Positions 29,636-40,112 are shown, counted from the first letter of the stretch. The stretch: DNA of 64,000 nt from Candidatus Symbiopectobacterium sp. 'North America' (GCF_015762685.1 NZ_PEHF01000027.1:23523-87522); one strand, 5' to 3'. A program made the numbers and translations. The notes: generated from the letters alone by a model not told the origin.

Positions 29636-32600
29636 ATGCCTGAAAAAAATCGCTATGCTCTGCCCGTAAAAGCGGGTGAACAACGTCTGTTAGGCCAACT
29701 AACCGGCGCTGCCTGCGCCGTCGAGTGTGCCGACATCATTGAACTCCACGCCAGGCCGGTTGTGCTTATCGCACCCGATATGCAAAATGCGCTGCGGCTA
29801 CGCGATGAACTTCAGCAGTTTACGGCGCATCCGGTCACCACGTTGTCTGACTGGGAGACGCTGCCTTACGACAGTTTCTCTCCGCATCAGGAGATCATCT
29901 CGGCGCGTCTCTCCACACTGTATCACCTCCCTGAAATGACCCGCGGCGTGCTGGTGTTGCCGGTCAATACGCTAATGCAGTTGGTGTGCCCGCGCACCTT
30001 CCTGCACGGTCATGCGTTGATGGTGAAAAAAGGACAACGCCTGTCGCGCGATAAACTGCGCGCGCAGTTGGAGCAGGCAGGCTATCGCAGTGTCGATCAG
30101 GTGATGGAACACGGGGAGTTCGCCACGCGCGGTGCGCTGCTGGACCTTTTCCCCATGGGCAGTGAAGAGCCCTACCGCATCGATTTTTTCGATGATGACG
30201 TAGATAGCCTGCGCGTATTTGATATTGATAACCAGCGCACGTTGCACGAAGTGGCACAAATCAGCCTGCTGCCTGCGCATGAATTCCCTACCGACAAAAA
30301 TGCCATCGAACGCTTTCGCAGCCAGTGGCGCGAAACCTTTGAAGTGCGTCGTGATGCCGAGCATATTTATCAACAGGTCAGCAAAGGCACCTGGCCTGCG
30401 GGTATTGAATATTGGCAGCCGCTGTTTTTTGAACAGCCGCTCAGCACGCTGTTTAGCTATCTCCCCAGCAATACGCTGCTGGTTAACACGGGCGATCTTG
30501 AAGCAAGCGCTACCCGCTTTTGGGCCGATATTCAACAACGTTTTGAAAGCCGACGCGTAGACCTGATGCGTCCTCTGTTAACGCCGGACGCCTTGTGGTT
30601 GCGAGTCGATGCGTTGTTCAGCGAACTGAAAGCCTGGCCGCGCGTTCAGCTCAGCAAAGAAACGCTGACGGAAAAAGCAGCGCACCGCAACCTCGGTTAC
30701 CAAACGCTGCCGGACATAGCCATCCAGCACCAGCACAAAGCGCCGCTGGATGCACTGCGACGTTTTTTGGAAGGTTTTAACGGACAGGTGATCTTTTCCG
30801 TTGAAAGCGAGGGGCGTCGTGAAACCCTTCAGGAATTACTGGCACGCATCAAACTGGCACCAACGCCAATTACCCGGTTGGATCAGGCGGACAAACCCGG
30901 CGCTTATCTGATTATCGGTGCCAGCGAGCACGGTTTTATCGACACGCTGCGCCAGCGCGCCTTGATCTGTGAAAGCGATCTGCTCAGCGAACGCGTTGCA
31001 CGTCGACGTCAGGACAGCCGTCGCACCATTAATACCGATACACTGATCGGCAACCTGGCCGAACTGCATCCGGGCCAGCCGGTGGTGCATCTGGAGCATG
31101 GCGTTGGGCGTTACGTCGGCCTCACGACGCTGGAAGCCGGTGGCATCACCGCAGAGTACATGATCCTGACCTACGCAGGGGAAGATAAACTCTATGTTCC
31201 GGTTTCGTCATTGCACCTTATCAGCCGTTATTCCGGTGGAGCCGATGAAAATGCGCCATTACACAAACTGGGCGGCGATGCCTGGTCACGCGCGCGGCAA
31301 AAAGCGGCGGAGAAAGTGCGTGATGTGGCAGCCAAACTGCTGGATATCTACGCGCAGCGCGCAGCGAAAAGCGGATTTGCCTTTAAGCACGATCGCGAAC
31401 AATACCAACTTTTCTGCGAGGGGTTCCCGTTCGAAACCACGCCGGATCAGGCGCAAGCCATCAATGCCGTGCTGAGCGATATGTGTCAGCCGCTGGCAAT
31501 GGACCGGCTGGTGTGCGGTGACGTCGGCTTCGGTAAAACCGAAGTCGCGATGCGCGCCGCGTTCCTCGCGGTGGAAAACCACAAACAGGTAGCCGTGCTG
31601 GTGCCGACCACTCTGCTGGCACAACAGCATTACGACAATTTCCGCGATCGCTTTGCCAACTGGCCCATTCGTATCGAAATGCTCTCCCGTTTCCGCAGTG
31701 CCAAAGAACAGACGCAGGTGCTGGAACAAACTCAGGAAGGCAAGGTAGACATTCTGATTGGCACCCACAAACTGCTGCAAAGTGACGTGCACTGGCGCGA
31801 CCTAGGGCTGCTGATTGTGGATGAAGAGCACCGCTTTGGCGTGCGCCACAAAGAGCGTATCAAAGCGATGCGTGCCAACGTGGATATCCTGACGTTAACC
31901 GCCACGCCGATCCCGCGTACTCTGAACATGGCGATGAGCGGGATGCGCGATCTTTCGATTATTGCCACCCCCCCCGCGCGCCGTCTGGCGGTAAAAACCT
32001 TTGTTCGCGAATATGATGGCCTGTTGGTGCGTGAAGCGATGCTGCGTGAAATTCTGCGCGGCGGACAGGTTTATTACCTCTACAACGATGTAGAAAACAT
32101 CGAGAAAGCCGCTCAACGCCTGGCGGAGTTGATGCCTGAAGCGCGTATCGCCATTGGTCACGGCCAAATGCGCGAACGGGATCTGGAACGGGTGATGAGC
32201 GATTTTCATCATCAGCGCTTTAATGTACTGGTGTGCACTACCATCATCGAAACCGGCATCGATATTCCCAGCGCCAACACTATCATCATTGAACGCGCCG
32301 ACCATTTCGGGTTGGCCCAGTTGCACCAGTTGCGTGGGCGCGTCGGACGTTCGCACCATCAGGCCTATGCCTATCTGCTGACGCCAAATCCGAAGGTAAT
32401 GAGTACCGATGCGCACAAACGGCTGGAAGCCATCGCGTCACTGGAGGATTTGGGTGCAGGCTTTGCACTGGCAACCCATGATTTGGAGATTCGCGGCGCG
32501 GGTGAACTGCTTGGTGAAGATCAAAGCGGGCAAATGACTACCGTCGGTTTTTCACTCTATATGGAGCTGCTGGAAAGCGCGGTCGATGCGCTCAAAGCCG

Positions 32601-33085
32601 GGCGCGAACCCTCTTTGGAAGATCTGATCAGCAGTCAAACCGAGGTGGAATTACGCCTGCCGTCCTTGCTGCCGGAGGCCTTTATCCCTGACGTCAACAC
32701 GCGATTGTCGTTCTACAAGCGCATTGCCAGCGCCAAGGACGATAACGCATTGGAAGAGCTGAAAGTGGAACTTATCGATCGCTTTGGTACCCTGCCGGAT
32801 GCCACGCGCCATCTGTTGCAGATTGCTGCGCTGCGCCAGCACGCGCAATCGCTGGGCATCAAACGTATCGAGGGCAACGAAAAAGGCGGATTTATCGAGT
32901 TCAGCGCCCATAACCGGGTCGATCCTGCACACCTGATTGGCCTGTTACAGCGCGATCCCCGCGTCTATCGTTTGGATGGCCCTACCCGCTTGAAATTTAT
33001 TAAAGACCTCAGCGAAAGGCCACAGCGTATCGATTTCATTGCTGGACTTCTGACTGACATGGCTCAGCATACCTTGGCGGCATAA
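29636..33085 (+). CDS. mfd: Mfd, transcription-repair coupling factor
   Basis: This 1149-residue translocase (E. coli 1148) pushes stalled RNA polymerase off DNA damage and recruits UvrA. N-terminal UvrB-like region (FPMGSEEPYRIDFFDDDVD); RNA-polymerase-interacting Tudor-like domain around residue 480-545 (VVHLEHGVGRYVGL); helicase domains with Walker A CGDVGFGKTEVAMRAAF, DEEH box LLIVDEEHRFGVRHKE, TLTATPIPRT and QLRGRVGRSHHQAYA; C-terminal D7 region ending in TDMAQHTLAA. The start matches the E. coli N-terminus (MPEKNRYALPVKAGEQRL). The gene is intact. Downstream it faces the accessory segment instead of the ycfS/bhsA genes of E. coli. Confidence 0.95.
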   Translation: MPEKNRYALPVKAGEQRLLGQLTGAACAVECADIIELHARPVVLIAPDMQNALRLRDELQQFTAHPVTTLSDWETLPYDSFSPHQEIISARLSTLYHLPEMTRGVLVLPVNTLMQLVCPRTFLHGHALMVKKGQRLSRDKLRAQLEQAGYRSVDQVMEHGEFATRGALLDLFPMGSEEPYRIDFFDDDVDSLRVFDIDNQRTLHEVAQISLLPAHEFPTDKNAIERFRSQWRETFEVRRDAEHIYQQVSKGTWPAGIEYWQPLFFEQPLSTLFSYLPSNTLLVNTGDLEASATRFWADIQQRFESRRVDLMRPLLTPDALWLRVDALFSELKAWPRVQLSKETLTEKAAHRNLGYQTLPDIAIQHQHKAPLDALRRFLEGFNGQVIFSVESEGRRETLQELLARIKLAPTPITRLDQADKPGAYLIIGASEHGFIDTLRQRALICESDLLSERVARRRQDSRRTINTDTLIGNLAELHPGQPVVHLEHGVGRYVGLTTLEAGGITAEYMILTYAGEDKLYVPVSSLHLISRYSGGADENAPLHKLGGDAWSRARQKAAEKVRDVAAKLLDIYAQRAAKSGFAFKHDREQYQLFCEGFPFETTPDQAQAINAVLSDMCQPLAMDRLVCGDVGFGKTEVAMRAAFLAVENHKQVAVLVPTTLLAQQHYDNFRDRFANWPIRIEMLSRFRSAKEQTQVLEQTQEGKVDILIGTHKLLQSDVHWRDLGLLIVDEEHRFGVRHKERIKAMRANVDILTLTATPIPRTLNMAMSGMRDLSIIATPPARRLAVKTFVREYDGLLVREAMLREILRGGQVYYLYNDVENIEKAAQRLAELMPEARIAIGHGQMRERDLERVMSDFHHQRFNVLVCTTIIETGIDIPSANTIIIERADHFGLAQLHQLRGRVGRSHHQAYAYLLTPNPKVMSTDAHKRLEAIASLEDLGAGFALATHDLEIRGAGELLGEDQSGQMTTVGFSLYMELLESAVDALKAGREPSLEDLISSQTEVELRLPSLLPEAFIPDVNTRLSFYKRIASAKDDNALEELKVELIDRFGTLPDATRHLLQIAALRQHAQSLGIKRIEGNEKGGFIEFSAHNRVDPAHLIGLLQRDPRVYRLDGPTRLKFIKDLSERPQRIDFIAGLLTDMAQHTLAA

Positions 33086-33092
33086 GCCTGCA

Positions 33093-33129
33093 CAGTGGTG
33101 GCTACTATCACTTAGCCACCACTCTGTGC
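33093..33129 (+). terminator. Hairpin after mfd
   Basis: GCACAGTGGTGGCTA and TAGCCACCACTCTGTGC pair in a long stem with one mismatch and an 8-nt loop (CTATCACT), just after the mfd stop. No T-run follows, so termination may be Rho-assisted, or the hairpin may serve the two converging genes. Confidence 0.5.
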
Positions 33130-33209
33130 GGGGTTGGATATAACGTAAACGCACTGCACTAAAACTAACGTTAGGGAAACAACAACGTCAGTAAAAGGCC
33201 CATGCTGTA

Positions 33210-34502
33210 CTAGTTGGAAACAGTGCTGGTAAAAAATTTAAATTTATAAATTCCCCAATAAGAAACCATGGCAACCAATAATGAGTTAATAGCGGGCATG
33301 CCCGATCTATCTATAACCCCCACAAAGCTCCCTAACAAACAGCAAAAAATAGCGTCCCAACCTATTAGTGGTGTGATGTCATCCCCAGGCAAAGTGTTGG
33401 TATCACGAGACTGATTCAGTTTTTCAGTATTCTCCTTTACGCAAAAATATCCCACAATCATCACGCCAACGACTGGTGGGAAAATAATACCTAACAGTGT
33501 CAGGAAATTGATAAACCTATCGAGTATTCCTAGTATCGAAAATACAGTCCCGGTGATGCCAATTGCAATCGTAATAATGGTATAACTTACTTTTTTACCT
33601 GTGAGGATCTCAACGGCATTCGCAATGCTTAGCGATGAAGAGTAAAGATTCAAATCATTGACTCTCAACGTTGAAAAAATAACCGCTAATAATCCAATGC
33701 CAGCGGTTGTTTGTGCCATGATGGTGACAACATCTTCTGTGTTAAGTGCTCTGGCAAGCATGATGGCTAAACCATTAATAACAAATTCACCCGCAAAGAT
33801 GGTAAACAACGTTATTGAAAAAACATGAGATGTTTTTTTAGCATATCGTGTTATATCAAGAGTCATCAATGCGGCCACAATACAACCGCCAATAATAATG
33901 GTTATTGCATTAGCTATTGTTAAAGGCTCTCCCTGTGGTGCAGTGTGAAAAAGAGTTGTCAGATTAAGATTGGAAAAAATCTGAATAGAAATAAAAGCGA
34001 TAACAGCAATGAATATTGGAACAGCAATTGAGGCGGCAGTTTTAATCGCTCTAATACTAAATGCGACGAGGAAAGTAAGAAATAAGCCTGATAAAGCAGC
34101 AGAGAGTTCAAACCCGAGCATTCCATTCAATGCATGGTCGATGCCTTTGGCAAACACTGCATTTTGTACACCGAACCACCCTAACAGACTGACGGCTACG
34201 ATTGCACTGATCAATACCGATCCAACTCGCCCGAAGCCTGACCAACGAGCAAGTAGAGTACCGGTTAATCCTTCCTTCATTCCAGCATAGCCAAGTGCGA
34301 AGGTAATAGCTCCAAATACAATACTCGCCATCGTAATGACGACAAAAGCTTCCTGTAGGGTCATCGAGTGACCCAAAATCGCCCCTAGCATAAATTGATC
34401 AAGCGCAGTTAACATACCAGTATGAACCAGCATTATGCCTAATAAGGGTAAACGGCATTCAGGTTGCACTCGACTGTATGAATGATTTTCATTTCTTTTC
34501 AT
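33210..34502 (-). CDS. NCS1-family permease, CodB-like (cytosine/purine)
   Basis: A 430-residue polytopic membrane protein resembling cytosine permease CodB. Visible family stretches are the N-terminal MLGAILGHSMTLQEAF helix, FALGYAGMKEGLTGTLLARWS (E. coli has YIGAKTGLTTHLLARFS), SLLGWFGVQNAVFAKG, MTLDITRYAKKTSHVF and VGVMIVGYFCVKE. About 12 hydrophobic segments can be counted. The substrate is inferred as a nucleobase, and there is no deaminase gene (codA) nearby. The region is clearly AT-richer than the flanking housekeeping genes. The start overlaps the stop of the broken LuxR-type gene by 4 bases. It is the only open gene of this operon; the function of the operon is unknown. Confidence 0.8.
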   Translation of the reverse strand: MKRNENHSYSRVQPECRLPLLGIMLVHTGMLTALDQFMLGAILGHSMTLQEAFVVITMASIVFGAITFALGYAGMKEGLTGTLLARWSGFGRVGSVLISAIVAVSLLGWFGVQNAVFAKGIDHALNGMLGFELSAALSGLFLTFLVAFSIRAIKTAASIAVPIFIAVIAFISIQIFSNLNLTTLFHTAPQGEPLTIANAITIIIGGCIVAALMTLDITRYAKKTSHVFSITLFTIFAGEFVINGLAIMLARALNTEDVVTIMAQTTAGIGLLAVIFSTLRVNDLNLYSSSLSIANAVEILTGKKVSYTIITIAIGITGTVFSILGILDRFINFLTLLGIIFPPVVGVMIVGYFCVKENTEKLNQSRDTNTLPGDDITPLIGWDAIFCCLLGSFVGVIDRSGMPAINSLLVAMVSYWGIYKFKFFTSTVSN

Positions 34503-35194
34503 AAATTATAAACACCCATTTTTAAAATTGCTGTCGGGATAAAGTCGCCCATCTCTTGGTCAACATAGATTGCGCGTAGTTGTGCTATATTATGTATGTC
34601 AAGCTTATCAAAAACCGAGTGCACTCTATAATTTACTGTGCGTGAGGTTATATTAAGAATGCGTGATATCTCCTTTCGTGAATACCCATGAATAAGTAAC
34701 CAAATCACTTCGAGTTCTTTTTCTGTTACCAGTCTTATTCCTGTTGATGTTATTTGATAGTTGCTTTTATTTAATGATTTTAGAATAGGGTGAATACAGC
34801 ATGCCGGTTTGGCATCCCAAAGAACACCTATGCATTTATTAAAATCATCATAAATGGGGATTTTTGTGCTAATGTAAGCAATCGGTTTATCATTACCATT
34901 CCAACAGTGTACTTCGAATACGCTAACGCTTTTTTTACTGCTCATTTTGTCTTGATCGTGTTTAATCAAATCAAGGTATAATTAATGCCATGCTGTTGGA
35001 AACTCAATATCATGCCGACCTTCAACTGAAAAATTTTTTGGTGTGTTAGTGTACCGTCTTGCAGCAAGGTTGAGATAGACATGCCGCGATTCAGCGTCTT
35101 TTATCCCCCATGGCTCATCAAGATTTTCTATTAGAGAAATGGCTTTAGAAAAATCTGCTGCAACGCACATATCCCCCGCCTTAAGATCAGCCAA
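34499..35194 (-). pseudogene. LuxR-family regulator with PAS-like sensor domain, one stop
   Basis: 231 codons in one frame. The N-terminal part has a PAS4-like fold (EPWGIKDAESRHVYLNLAAR) and the C-terminal part a LuxR helix-turn-helix (TEKELEVIWLLIHGYSRKEI, then ILNITSRTVNYRVHSVFDKL). TAA at 34984-34982 follows EFPTAWH; translation would resume in frame with LYLDLIKHDQDK. The sensed ligand is unknown; proteins of this layout are common in insect-associated enterics such as Photorhabdus (family knowledge). Its start overlaps the GNAT stop by 8 bases and its stop overlaps the permease start by 4, so the three genes form one translationally coupled operon. The stop separates the sensor from the DNA-binding half. 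Confidence 0.75.
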
Positions 35195-35601
35195 GTTGCT
35201 TTACCAAGTAATGCCTTGAAAATTTCAGAAAAAAGCCATCAAGACTACCATATTCCGAATAACCCAACTTTATATAGAACCCACGGGCATGAAAGCTGAA
35301 TGTATCAACATAAGAAAAATGACAACCTCTCTTTATCGCCTCACGCTCAGCCATTAGCATCAATTCTCGTCCAACACCGTTTTTTTGATATTCAGCCGCA
35401 ACCCAAAGGTATTGAATGTCTAATCCGCCCCACCATGTTTTGGCCATTATCCTCCCCCTTTATATTGTCTGATTCATCTTTAACCGTGATTCGCAATGGT
35501 TGAATATCGACGGGTGCAAAATGATCATTATGTTTCCATAAACCATCAAGTATCTGTTTCTCTTCATTTTCATCAGGAGTGCAGTGTAATAGGTAATTCA
35601 T
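35187..35601 (-). pseudogene. GNAT-family N-acetyltransferase, frameshift
   Basis: Two frames together give about 137 codons of a small GNAT protein. The N-terminal piece starts MNYLLHCTPDENEEKQILDG. The C-terminal piece carries the acetyl-CoA loop region (LWVAAEYQKNGVGRELMLMA) and the GFYIKLGYSEYG end typical of GNAT. The join lies near 35450, where GGGGGAGGATAATGGCC has one base too many. An AAGGGGG ribosome site precedes the ATG. It is the first gene of the GNAT-LuxR-permease operon. The substrate is unknown. A sequencing slip in the G run cannot be ruled out. Confidence 0.72.
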
Positions 35602-36184
35602 AGTTCCCCCTTGTGCTTGCTAATAACTCACGTAGTTCACTGAATGAATCTTAACGGCATAAAACTATCCAATGTTTAAATAAATATAAAATATCAACCA
35701 CTCACTAACGTGTTCATAGGGTTCAACATGCCAGGAATAGTGTGCGATATTGATGCCAATCAGTATCACCTGATTTACCTGTGCTGACCAGACCGCCAAG
35801 TCGCCACAGAAAAGTAGCTGCTTTACGCATTAAAGACAGTGCTGAGATGATATTCCGTTTTGTTTCTTAATGACTATCATAAATACTCTCTAACCTTTCA
35901 TAATCTCATGATTACGTTTTTTTGCACAGTAGTTTTCATCAGTTGAGCATGTTGGCCTATAGCTATAATAATTATGACTATAACTATTTCAATGGCTGCC
36001 GGTTTTTAATTAATGATGAAACACCAGGGAAAATAATAACGCATCAATAAAAATGCTGATGCGTTATTATTTATAGAAAAATGATGACACTAATGACGTA
36101 GTGGACTATTCATCTTTCATTGTGAATGGATAATACTCCAAGATAAGGTTCAAGTACTGCGGGAAACGCACCTTGCCTCGCCCA
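35602..36184. other. AT-rich gap between the GNAT operon and the MFS gene
   Basis: 583 bp with no convincing gene. It should hold the promoter of the GNAT-LuxR-permease operon and the 3' end signals of the MFS gene. A short minus-strand frame near 35720-35840 (MRKAATFLWRLGGL type) is not recognisable and is not claimed. The only clear structure is the perfect hairpin at 36031-36072. Confidence 0.4.
36031..36072. terminator. Perfect 16-bp hairpin, bidirectional terminator candidate
   Basis: AAATAATAACGCATCA and TGATGCGTTATTATTT pair without mismatch around a 10-nt loop (ATAAAAATGC). The AT-rich ends give a T-rich tail on either strand. It lies about 110 bp beyond the MFS stop, and no intact gene reads into it from the left. 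Confidence 0.6.
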
Positions 36185-37562
36185 CTACCGTGTTTTAGCC
36201 AGCAACAGCAATAGCACACAGACCAGCATGGCCGCACCCAGGTTATAGAACATTCCCGCCACAAAAGCATCAGCGTACTGGCCTGCTTGTACTACCGTGC
36301 CCCCACCGGTAGTCAGCACCTCACCAAACAGAATGCCAACCACCGCTACTCCCAGTGCCGCGCCCACCTGCTGTACCGTAGAAACCACCCCAGATGCCAT
36401 ACCAGCCTGCGTTTTATCGACAAAGCCCAGCACCACATTTAGCAACGGCGTCATGATGAATCCCTGACCGACACCGACCATAATCAGCACGGGCATGAGT
36501 CGCACAGCAACTAACGCCGCTCCCGCCATCCTCACCTGCACAATCATCTCCGCGATAGAAAGCATATAGACCAACGTTCCCACCACGATCGCATGCATGC
36601 CAAAACGTGCCGCCAGTCTTGGTGCCGCCAGCGACGCTAGCATAAAACCCAGGCTACAGGGAGCAAAGATACTGCCCGCCACCAGAGGATCAAGACCCAG
36701 CCCGGTTTGCATCAGCAATGCAAAACATAAAAAGAAGGAGCTAGACGTCGAATAAACCAGCAACACCAGCACAGCCCCCAACGCAAAACGGCGTTGCGAT
36801 AGCAACTGCATATCGACGAGAGGGATCCCGCCGCGCACCCGCCGCCGTTCCTGCTGCTGGTAAAACAGTGCAAACAGCGCGATTGCCATACTCAGCGACC
36901 AGAGACTCCAACCCGGCCAGCCTTGTGCAGGCCCCTCAATCAGTGCCACCAACAACAGCGTCAACCCTGTACTGCTTAATGCTATTCCCATCCCGACCAG
37001 GGCAGCGCGTTGCGGCGCACGAGTTTCTGGAATACAGCGCACAGCGGCAATGGCAAACATTCCAATAGGTACATTGATGAGAAAGATGCTGCGCCAGCCA
37101 AGTCCGAACAGATCGGCATGCACCATCCAACCGCCTAGCACCTGACCCGCAATCGTGGACAAACCGAGCGTCATTCCTAACAGGCCAAATGCACGGCGGC
37201 TGTCATCCCCGCTGAAATTGGCACGGATGGATGCATAGACCTAAGGAAACAGCAAGGCGGCGGCCAACCCTTGCAACACCCGTGCACCGATCAAAAAACC
37301 GGCGCTCGGTGCCAGACCGGTCACCCAACCGCCCGCCGGTGATGAGCAAGACACCGAAGGCCAACTCATAGCCAGCCACGATAAAACCGACCTGTGAAAA
37401 GCTCGCGCCCAGACCCGTTTGCATACTCGGGATAGCTACATTGACCACTAACAGGTCGAAGATGGTCATGAAACCGGCTAACAACAGTACGGACAACCTC
37501 AGCCACGGTGGGCCACTGACGGTGCGCCCGGACGACAGCGTACAACAAGAATTTGTGTTCAT
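36185..37562 (-). pseudogene. MFS drug-efflux-type transporter (DHA2/EmrB-QacA), deletion and amber
   Basis: The pieces match a 14-helix DHA2-type exporter. The 5' part (FMTIFDLLVVNVAIPSMQTG, VAGYELAFGVLLITGGRLGD) is fused by a deletion near 37335 to LAPSAGFLIGARVLQGLAAA in another frame. This removes the motif after GGRLGDR and about one helix. TAG at 37243-37241 follows ALLFP, where the family has Gln-Val-Tyr. The rest (329 codons from MTLGLSTIAGQVLGG) is open. The likely start is MNTNSCC at 37562. It is divergent from an XRE regulator, a pair usual for drug or metabolite efflux. Substrate unknown. Confidence 0.85.
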
Positions 37563-37659
37563 ATTGCGTTTCCAAAATAAAGAAGCAATCATTCTCAAAT
37601 TCTTTTTAGACGATTACAATTTAACACTTTATACTATTATTAAAACAACGAGATAAACA

Positions 37660-38435
37660 ATGCGAACTCTGGAACGAACCCGCCCCGACCTAGCGGCTTT
37701 CCTGCGCACGCACCGTGAGCGCCTTTCTCCCGCCGAGGTCGGTCTGCCCAGCGGTAATCGACGCCGCACGCAGGGACTCTGCCGTGAAGAGGTTGCCGCG
37801 CTCGCAGGTGTTGGCCTGACCTGGTACACCTGGTTGGAACAAGGGAGTGATATCGGGGTATCGGCCGGCTTTCTCGATAATCTGGCGCGTGTGCTTAAAC
37901 TGGATGCGGCCCAGCGCAGGCACTTGTATCTGTTAGCCCACGAACGCCCCCCTCAGAACCGGGAAAAACCTGGTGTGTGCTCCCTCCATTGGTGCGACGC
38001 CTGATGAACGACCTGCCACATTCGGCCTTTGTGCTCAACTTGCGCTGGGACATACTGGGCTTCAACGCTCCGGCCGATACGCTTTTCGGCTTCGGCAAAC
38101 ACGCGCCCGAACGGCGCAACTTACTGTGGCTGCTGTTTACCGATCCACTGCTGCATCAACGTGTGGACGCCTGGGAGGAACAAGCGCCGCTGATGCTATC
38201 CAGCTTCCGCCACGACTTCACGCGCGGCACGCAGGAAGCCGATATTCGCGAACTGGTGAATGAGCTGGAGCGAGTGTCGCCCGAATTCAAACACTGGTGG
38301 CGGCAGCACGACGTTCATGCGTCCTGTAACGGCTTGCGCAAGCTGGCCACCCCCTTCGAGCACACCTCGCTAACGGTGGATGAAGACCGGCATCTACGGC
38401 TGGTGGTGTATGCACAACAACAGCCCAGAGATTGA
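37660..38435 (+). pseudogene. XRE-family (MmyB-like) regulator, dinucleotide frameshift
   Basis: The N-terminal helix-turn-helix (GLCREEVAALAGVGLTWYTW, then LEQGSDIGVSAGFLDNLARV) and the C-terminal ligand domain (LNLRWDILGFNAPADTLFG, RELVNELERVSPEFKHWWR) belong to the MmyB-like family of about 260 residues. After REKPG the sequence GGTGTGTGCTCCC has one GT unit too many; with two GT units the frame continues VLPPLVRRLMND. The frame therefore breaks near 37973 and the product is cut after the HTH. It is divergent from the MFS gene and probably regulated it. Short-repeat expansion points to replication slippage. Confidence 0.83.
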
Positions 38436-38555
38436 ATAAAGCGGTAACGATGGCTGGATACACAATCCATCGCACCTTGAACAGGGGTACCTCTATACAA
38501 GCCGCTTCACACGCAGTAAAATCCCCGCCTTTTTCTTGTTACCGGGAGGGATGAC

Positions 38556-39908
38556 ATGTTTATCGGCTTTGACTACGGCACGGCCAACTGTTCCGTTGCA
38601 CTGATGCAAAATGGCACGCCACGCCTGTTACCACTGGAAAACAACTCTCCCTATCTCTCATCCATGCTGTGCGCACCGACACGTGAAGCTGTCAGCGAAA
38701 GGTTGTGGCGTCACCATCAAGTGGATGCCCAAGGCGAAAATGCGCAACTGCTGCGGGGCGCCATCAGCTATAACCGCGATGAAGATATTGCCGTTGACTC
38801 CCACAGCGTACACTTTGGACAAGCGGCGCTGGCGCGTTATATGGATGACCCGCAAGAAGTGTGGTTCGTGAAATCCCCCAAGTCATTCTTGGGTGCGGTA
38901 GGGCTGAAACCACAGCAGATCGCCTTTTTTGAAGATTTGGTGTGTGCCATGATGTTGCATATCCGCCAGCAGGCGGAGCTACAGGCGGGTGATGCCATCA
39001 CGCAGGCAGTGATTGGTCGGCCAATCCATTTCCAAAGCATCGGTGGCGATGCTGCGGATAAGCAAGCACAGGACATTCTTGAGCGCGCAGCAACGCGCGC
39101 CGGATTTCGTGATATCGCATTTCAGTTTGAGCCTGTCGCCGCCGGGCTGGATTTTGAAGCGACGCTACAGCAGGAAACGCGGGTGCTGGTTGTCGATATC
39201 GGCGGGGGGACCACCGACTGCTCGATGCTGCTGATGGGGCCAGCGTAGCACCGCAAGCAAGAGCGCCACGACAGCCTGCTGGGACACAGCGGATGCCGTA
39301 CCGGCGGCAACGATCTCGATATCCAACTGGCCTTCAAACAGTTTATGCCGCTGCTCGGCATGAATGCCATGACGGAAAAAGGCATTGCCCTGCCAACCTT
39401 GCCCTGGTGGAATGCGGTCGCCATTAACGATGTGCCGGCGCAGAGTGCGTTTTACAGCAATGCAACCCGCACCTTGATCAACGAGATGATCCGCGATGTG
39501 CGTGAACCGGCACAGATCAAACGCTTATTGAGCGTCTGGCAGCAGCGCTTGAGCTATCGCTTGGTGCAACAAGCAGAAGTCTGCAAAATTGCCTTATCCG
39601 ACGCGCCTTTGACCGATGCTGCACTGGTGTTTATCGAAACCGCGCTAGAAACACGCGTCTCTGCCGAAGAGATGGTTCAGGCGATTGCTCAGCCTGTATC
39701 GCAGATTCAAACCCAGATTCGCCAGGCGTTGGATGACAGCGGAACACGTCCAGATGTCGTCTATCTGACCGGCGGCAGTGCTCGCTCGCCGCAACTGCGT
39801 CTGGCGGTACAACAAGCATTGCCTGATGTGACTATCGCCAGCGGCGATGATTTTGGTTCCGTCACCGCCGGGTTGGCACGCTGGGCAGAATTGCTGTTTC
39901 CGCGTTAA
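38556..39908 (+). pseudogene. yegD: yegD, Hsp70-family chaperone-like ATPase, one amber
   Basis: 450 codons in one frame, exactly the length of E. coli YegD, an actin/Hsp70-fold protein of unknown client range. It has phosphate loop 1 (GFDYGTANCSVAL), phosphate loop 2 (VLVVDIGGGTTDCSMLLMG) and the adenosine motif VYLTGGSARSPQLRLAVQQ, and ends GSVTAGLARWAELLFPR. The only lesion is TAG at 39246-39248 after LLMGPA, where E. coli has Trp (GPQW). The stop cuts the nucleotide domain in half. Both halves remain well conserved, so loss is recent or readthrough occurs. Confidence 0.87.
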
Positions 39909-39971
39909 ACGGTGAGTAACCCGTTAGGTTGCTGACAAACCCACCTAAAACGCTCATCCCGCCTACTCCTA

Positions 39972-40054
39972 GTCATTCCCGCGAAGGCGGGAATCTCATA
40001 CAGGCTAAACGCGTTCATTCGGCCAGAAATCCCCGGCTTTCGCCGAGGGTGACA
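39972..40054. repeat. Dispersed palindromic repeat, copy 2
   Basis: TTCCCGCGAAGGCGGGAATC and CCCCGGCTTTCGCCGAGGG hairpins flanked by GTCATTCC and GGTGAC ends, in inverted orientation relative to copy 1. It lies between yegD (plus) and ycfJ (minus), again between converging genes. The neighbouring GGTTGCTGACAAAC resembles GGTTGCTGATAAAC beside copy 1. Confidence 0.7.
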
Positions 40055-40112
40055 GGGGAAGGTGATTTCCCCATCATTCTGACACGCCCAGAGGGGCGTG
40101 TCAGATTTCCAC

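Noticed and set aside
35720..35840. Minus-strand frame resembling a transposase or small protein remnant
   Set aside because: The short translated stretch (MRKAATFLWRLGGL) matches no family I can name and has no supporting start or context.
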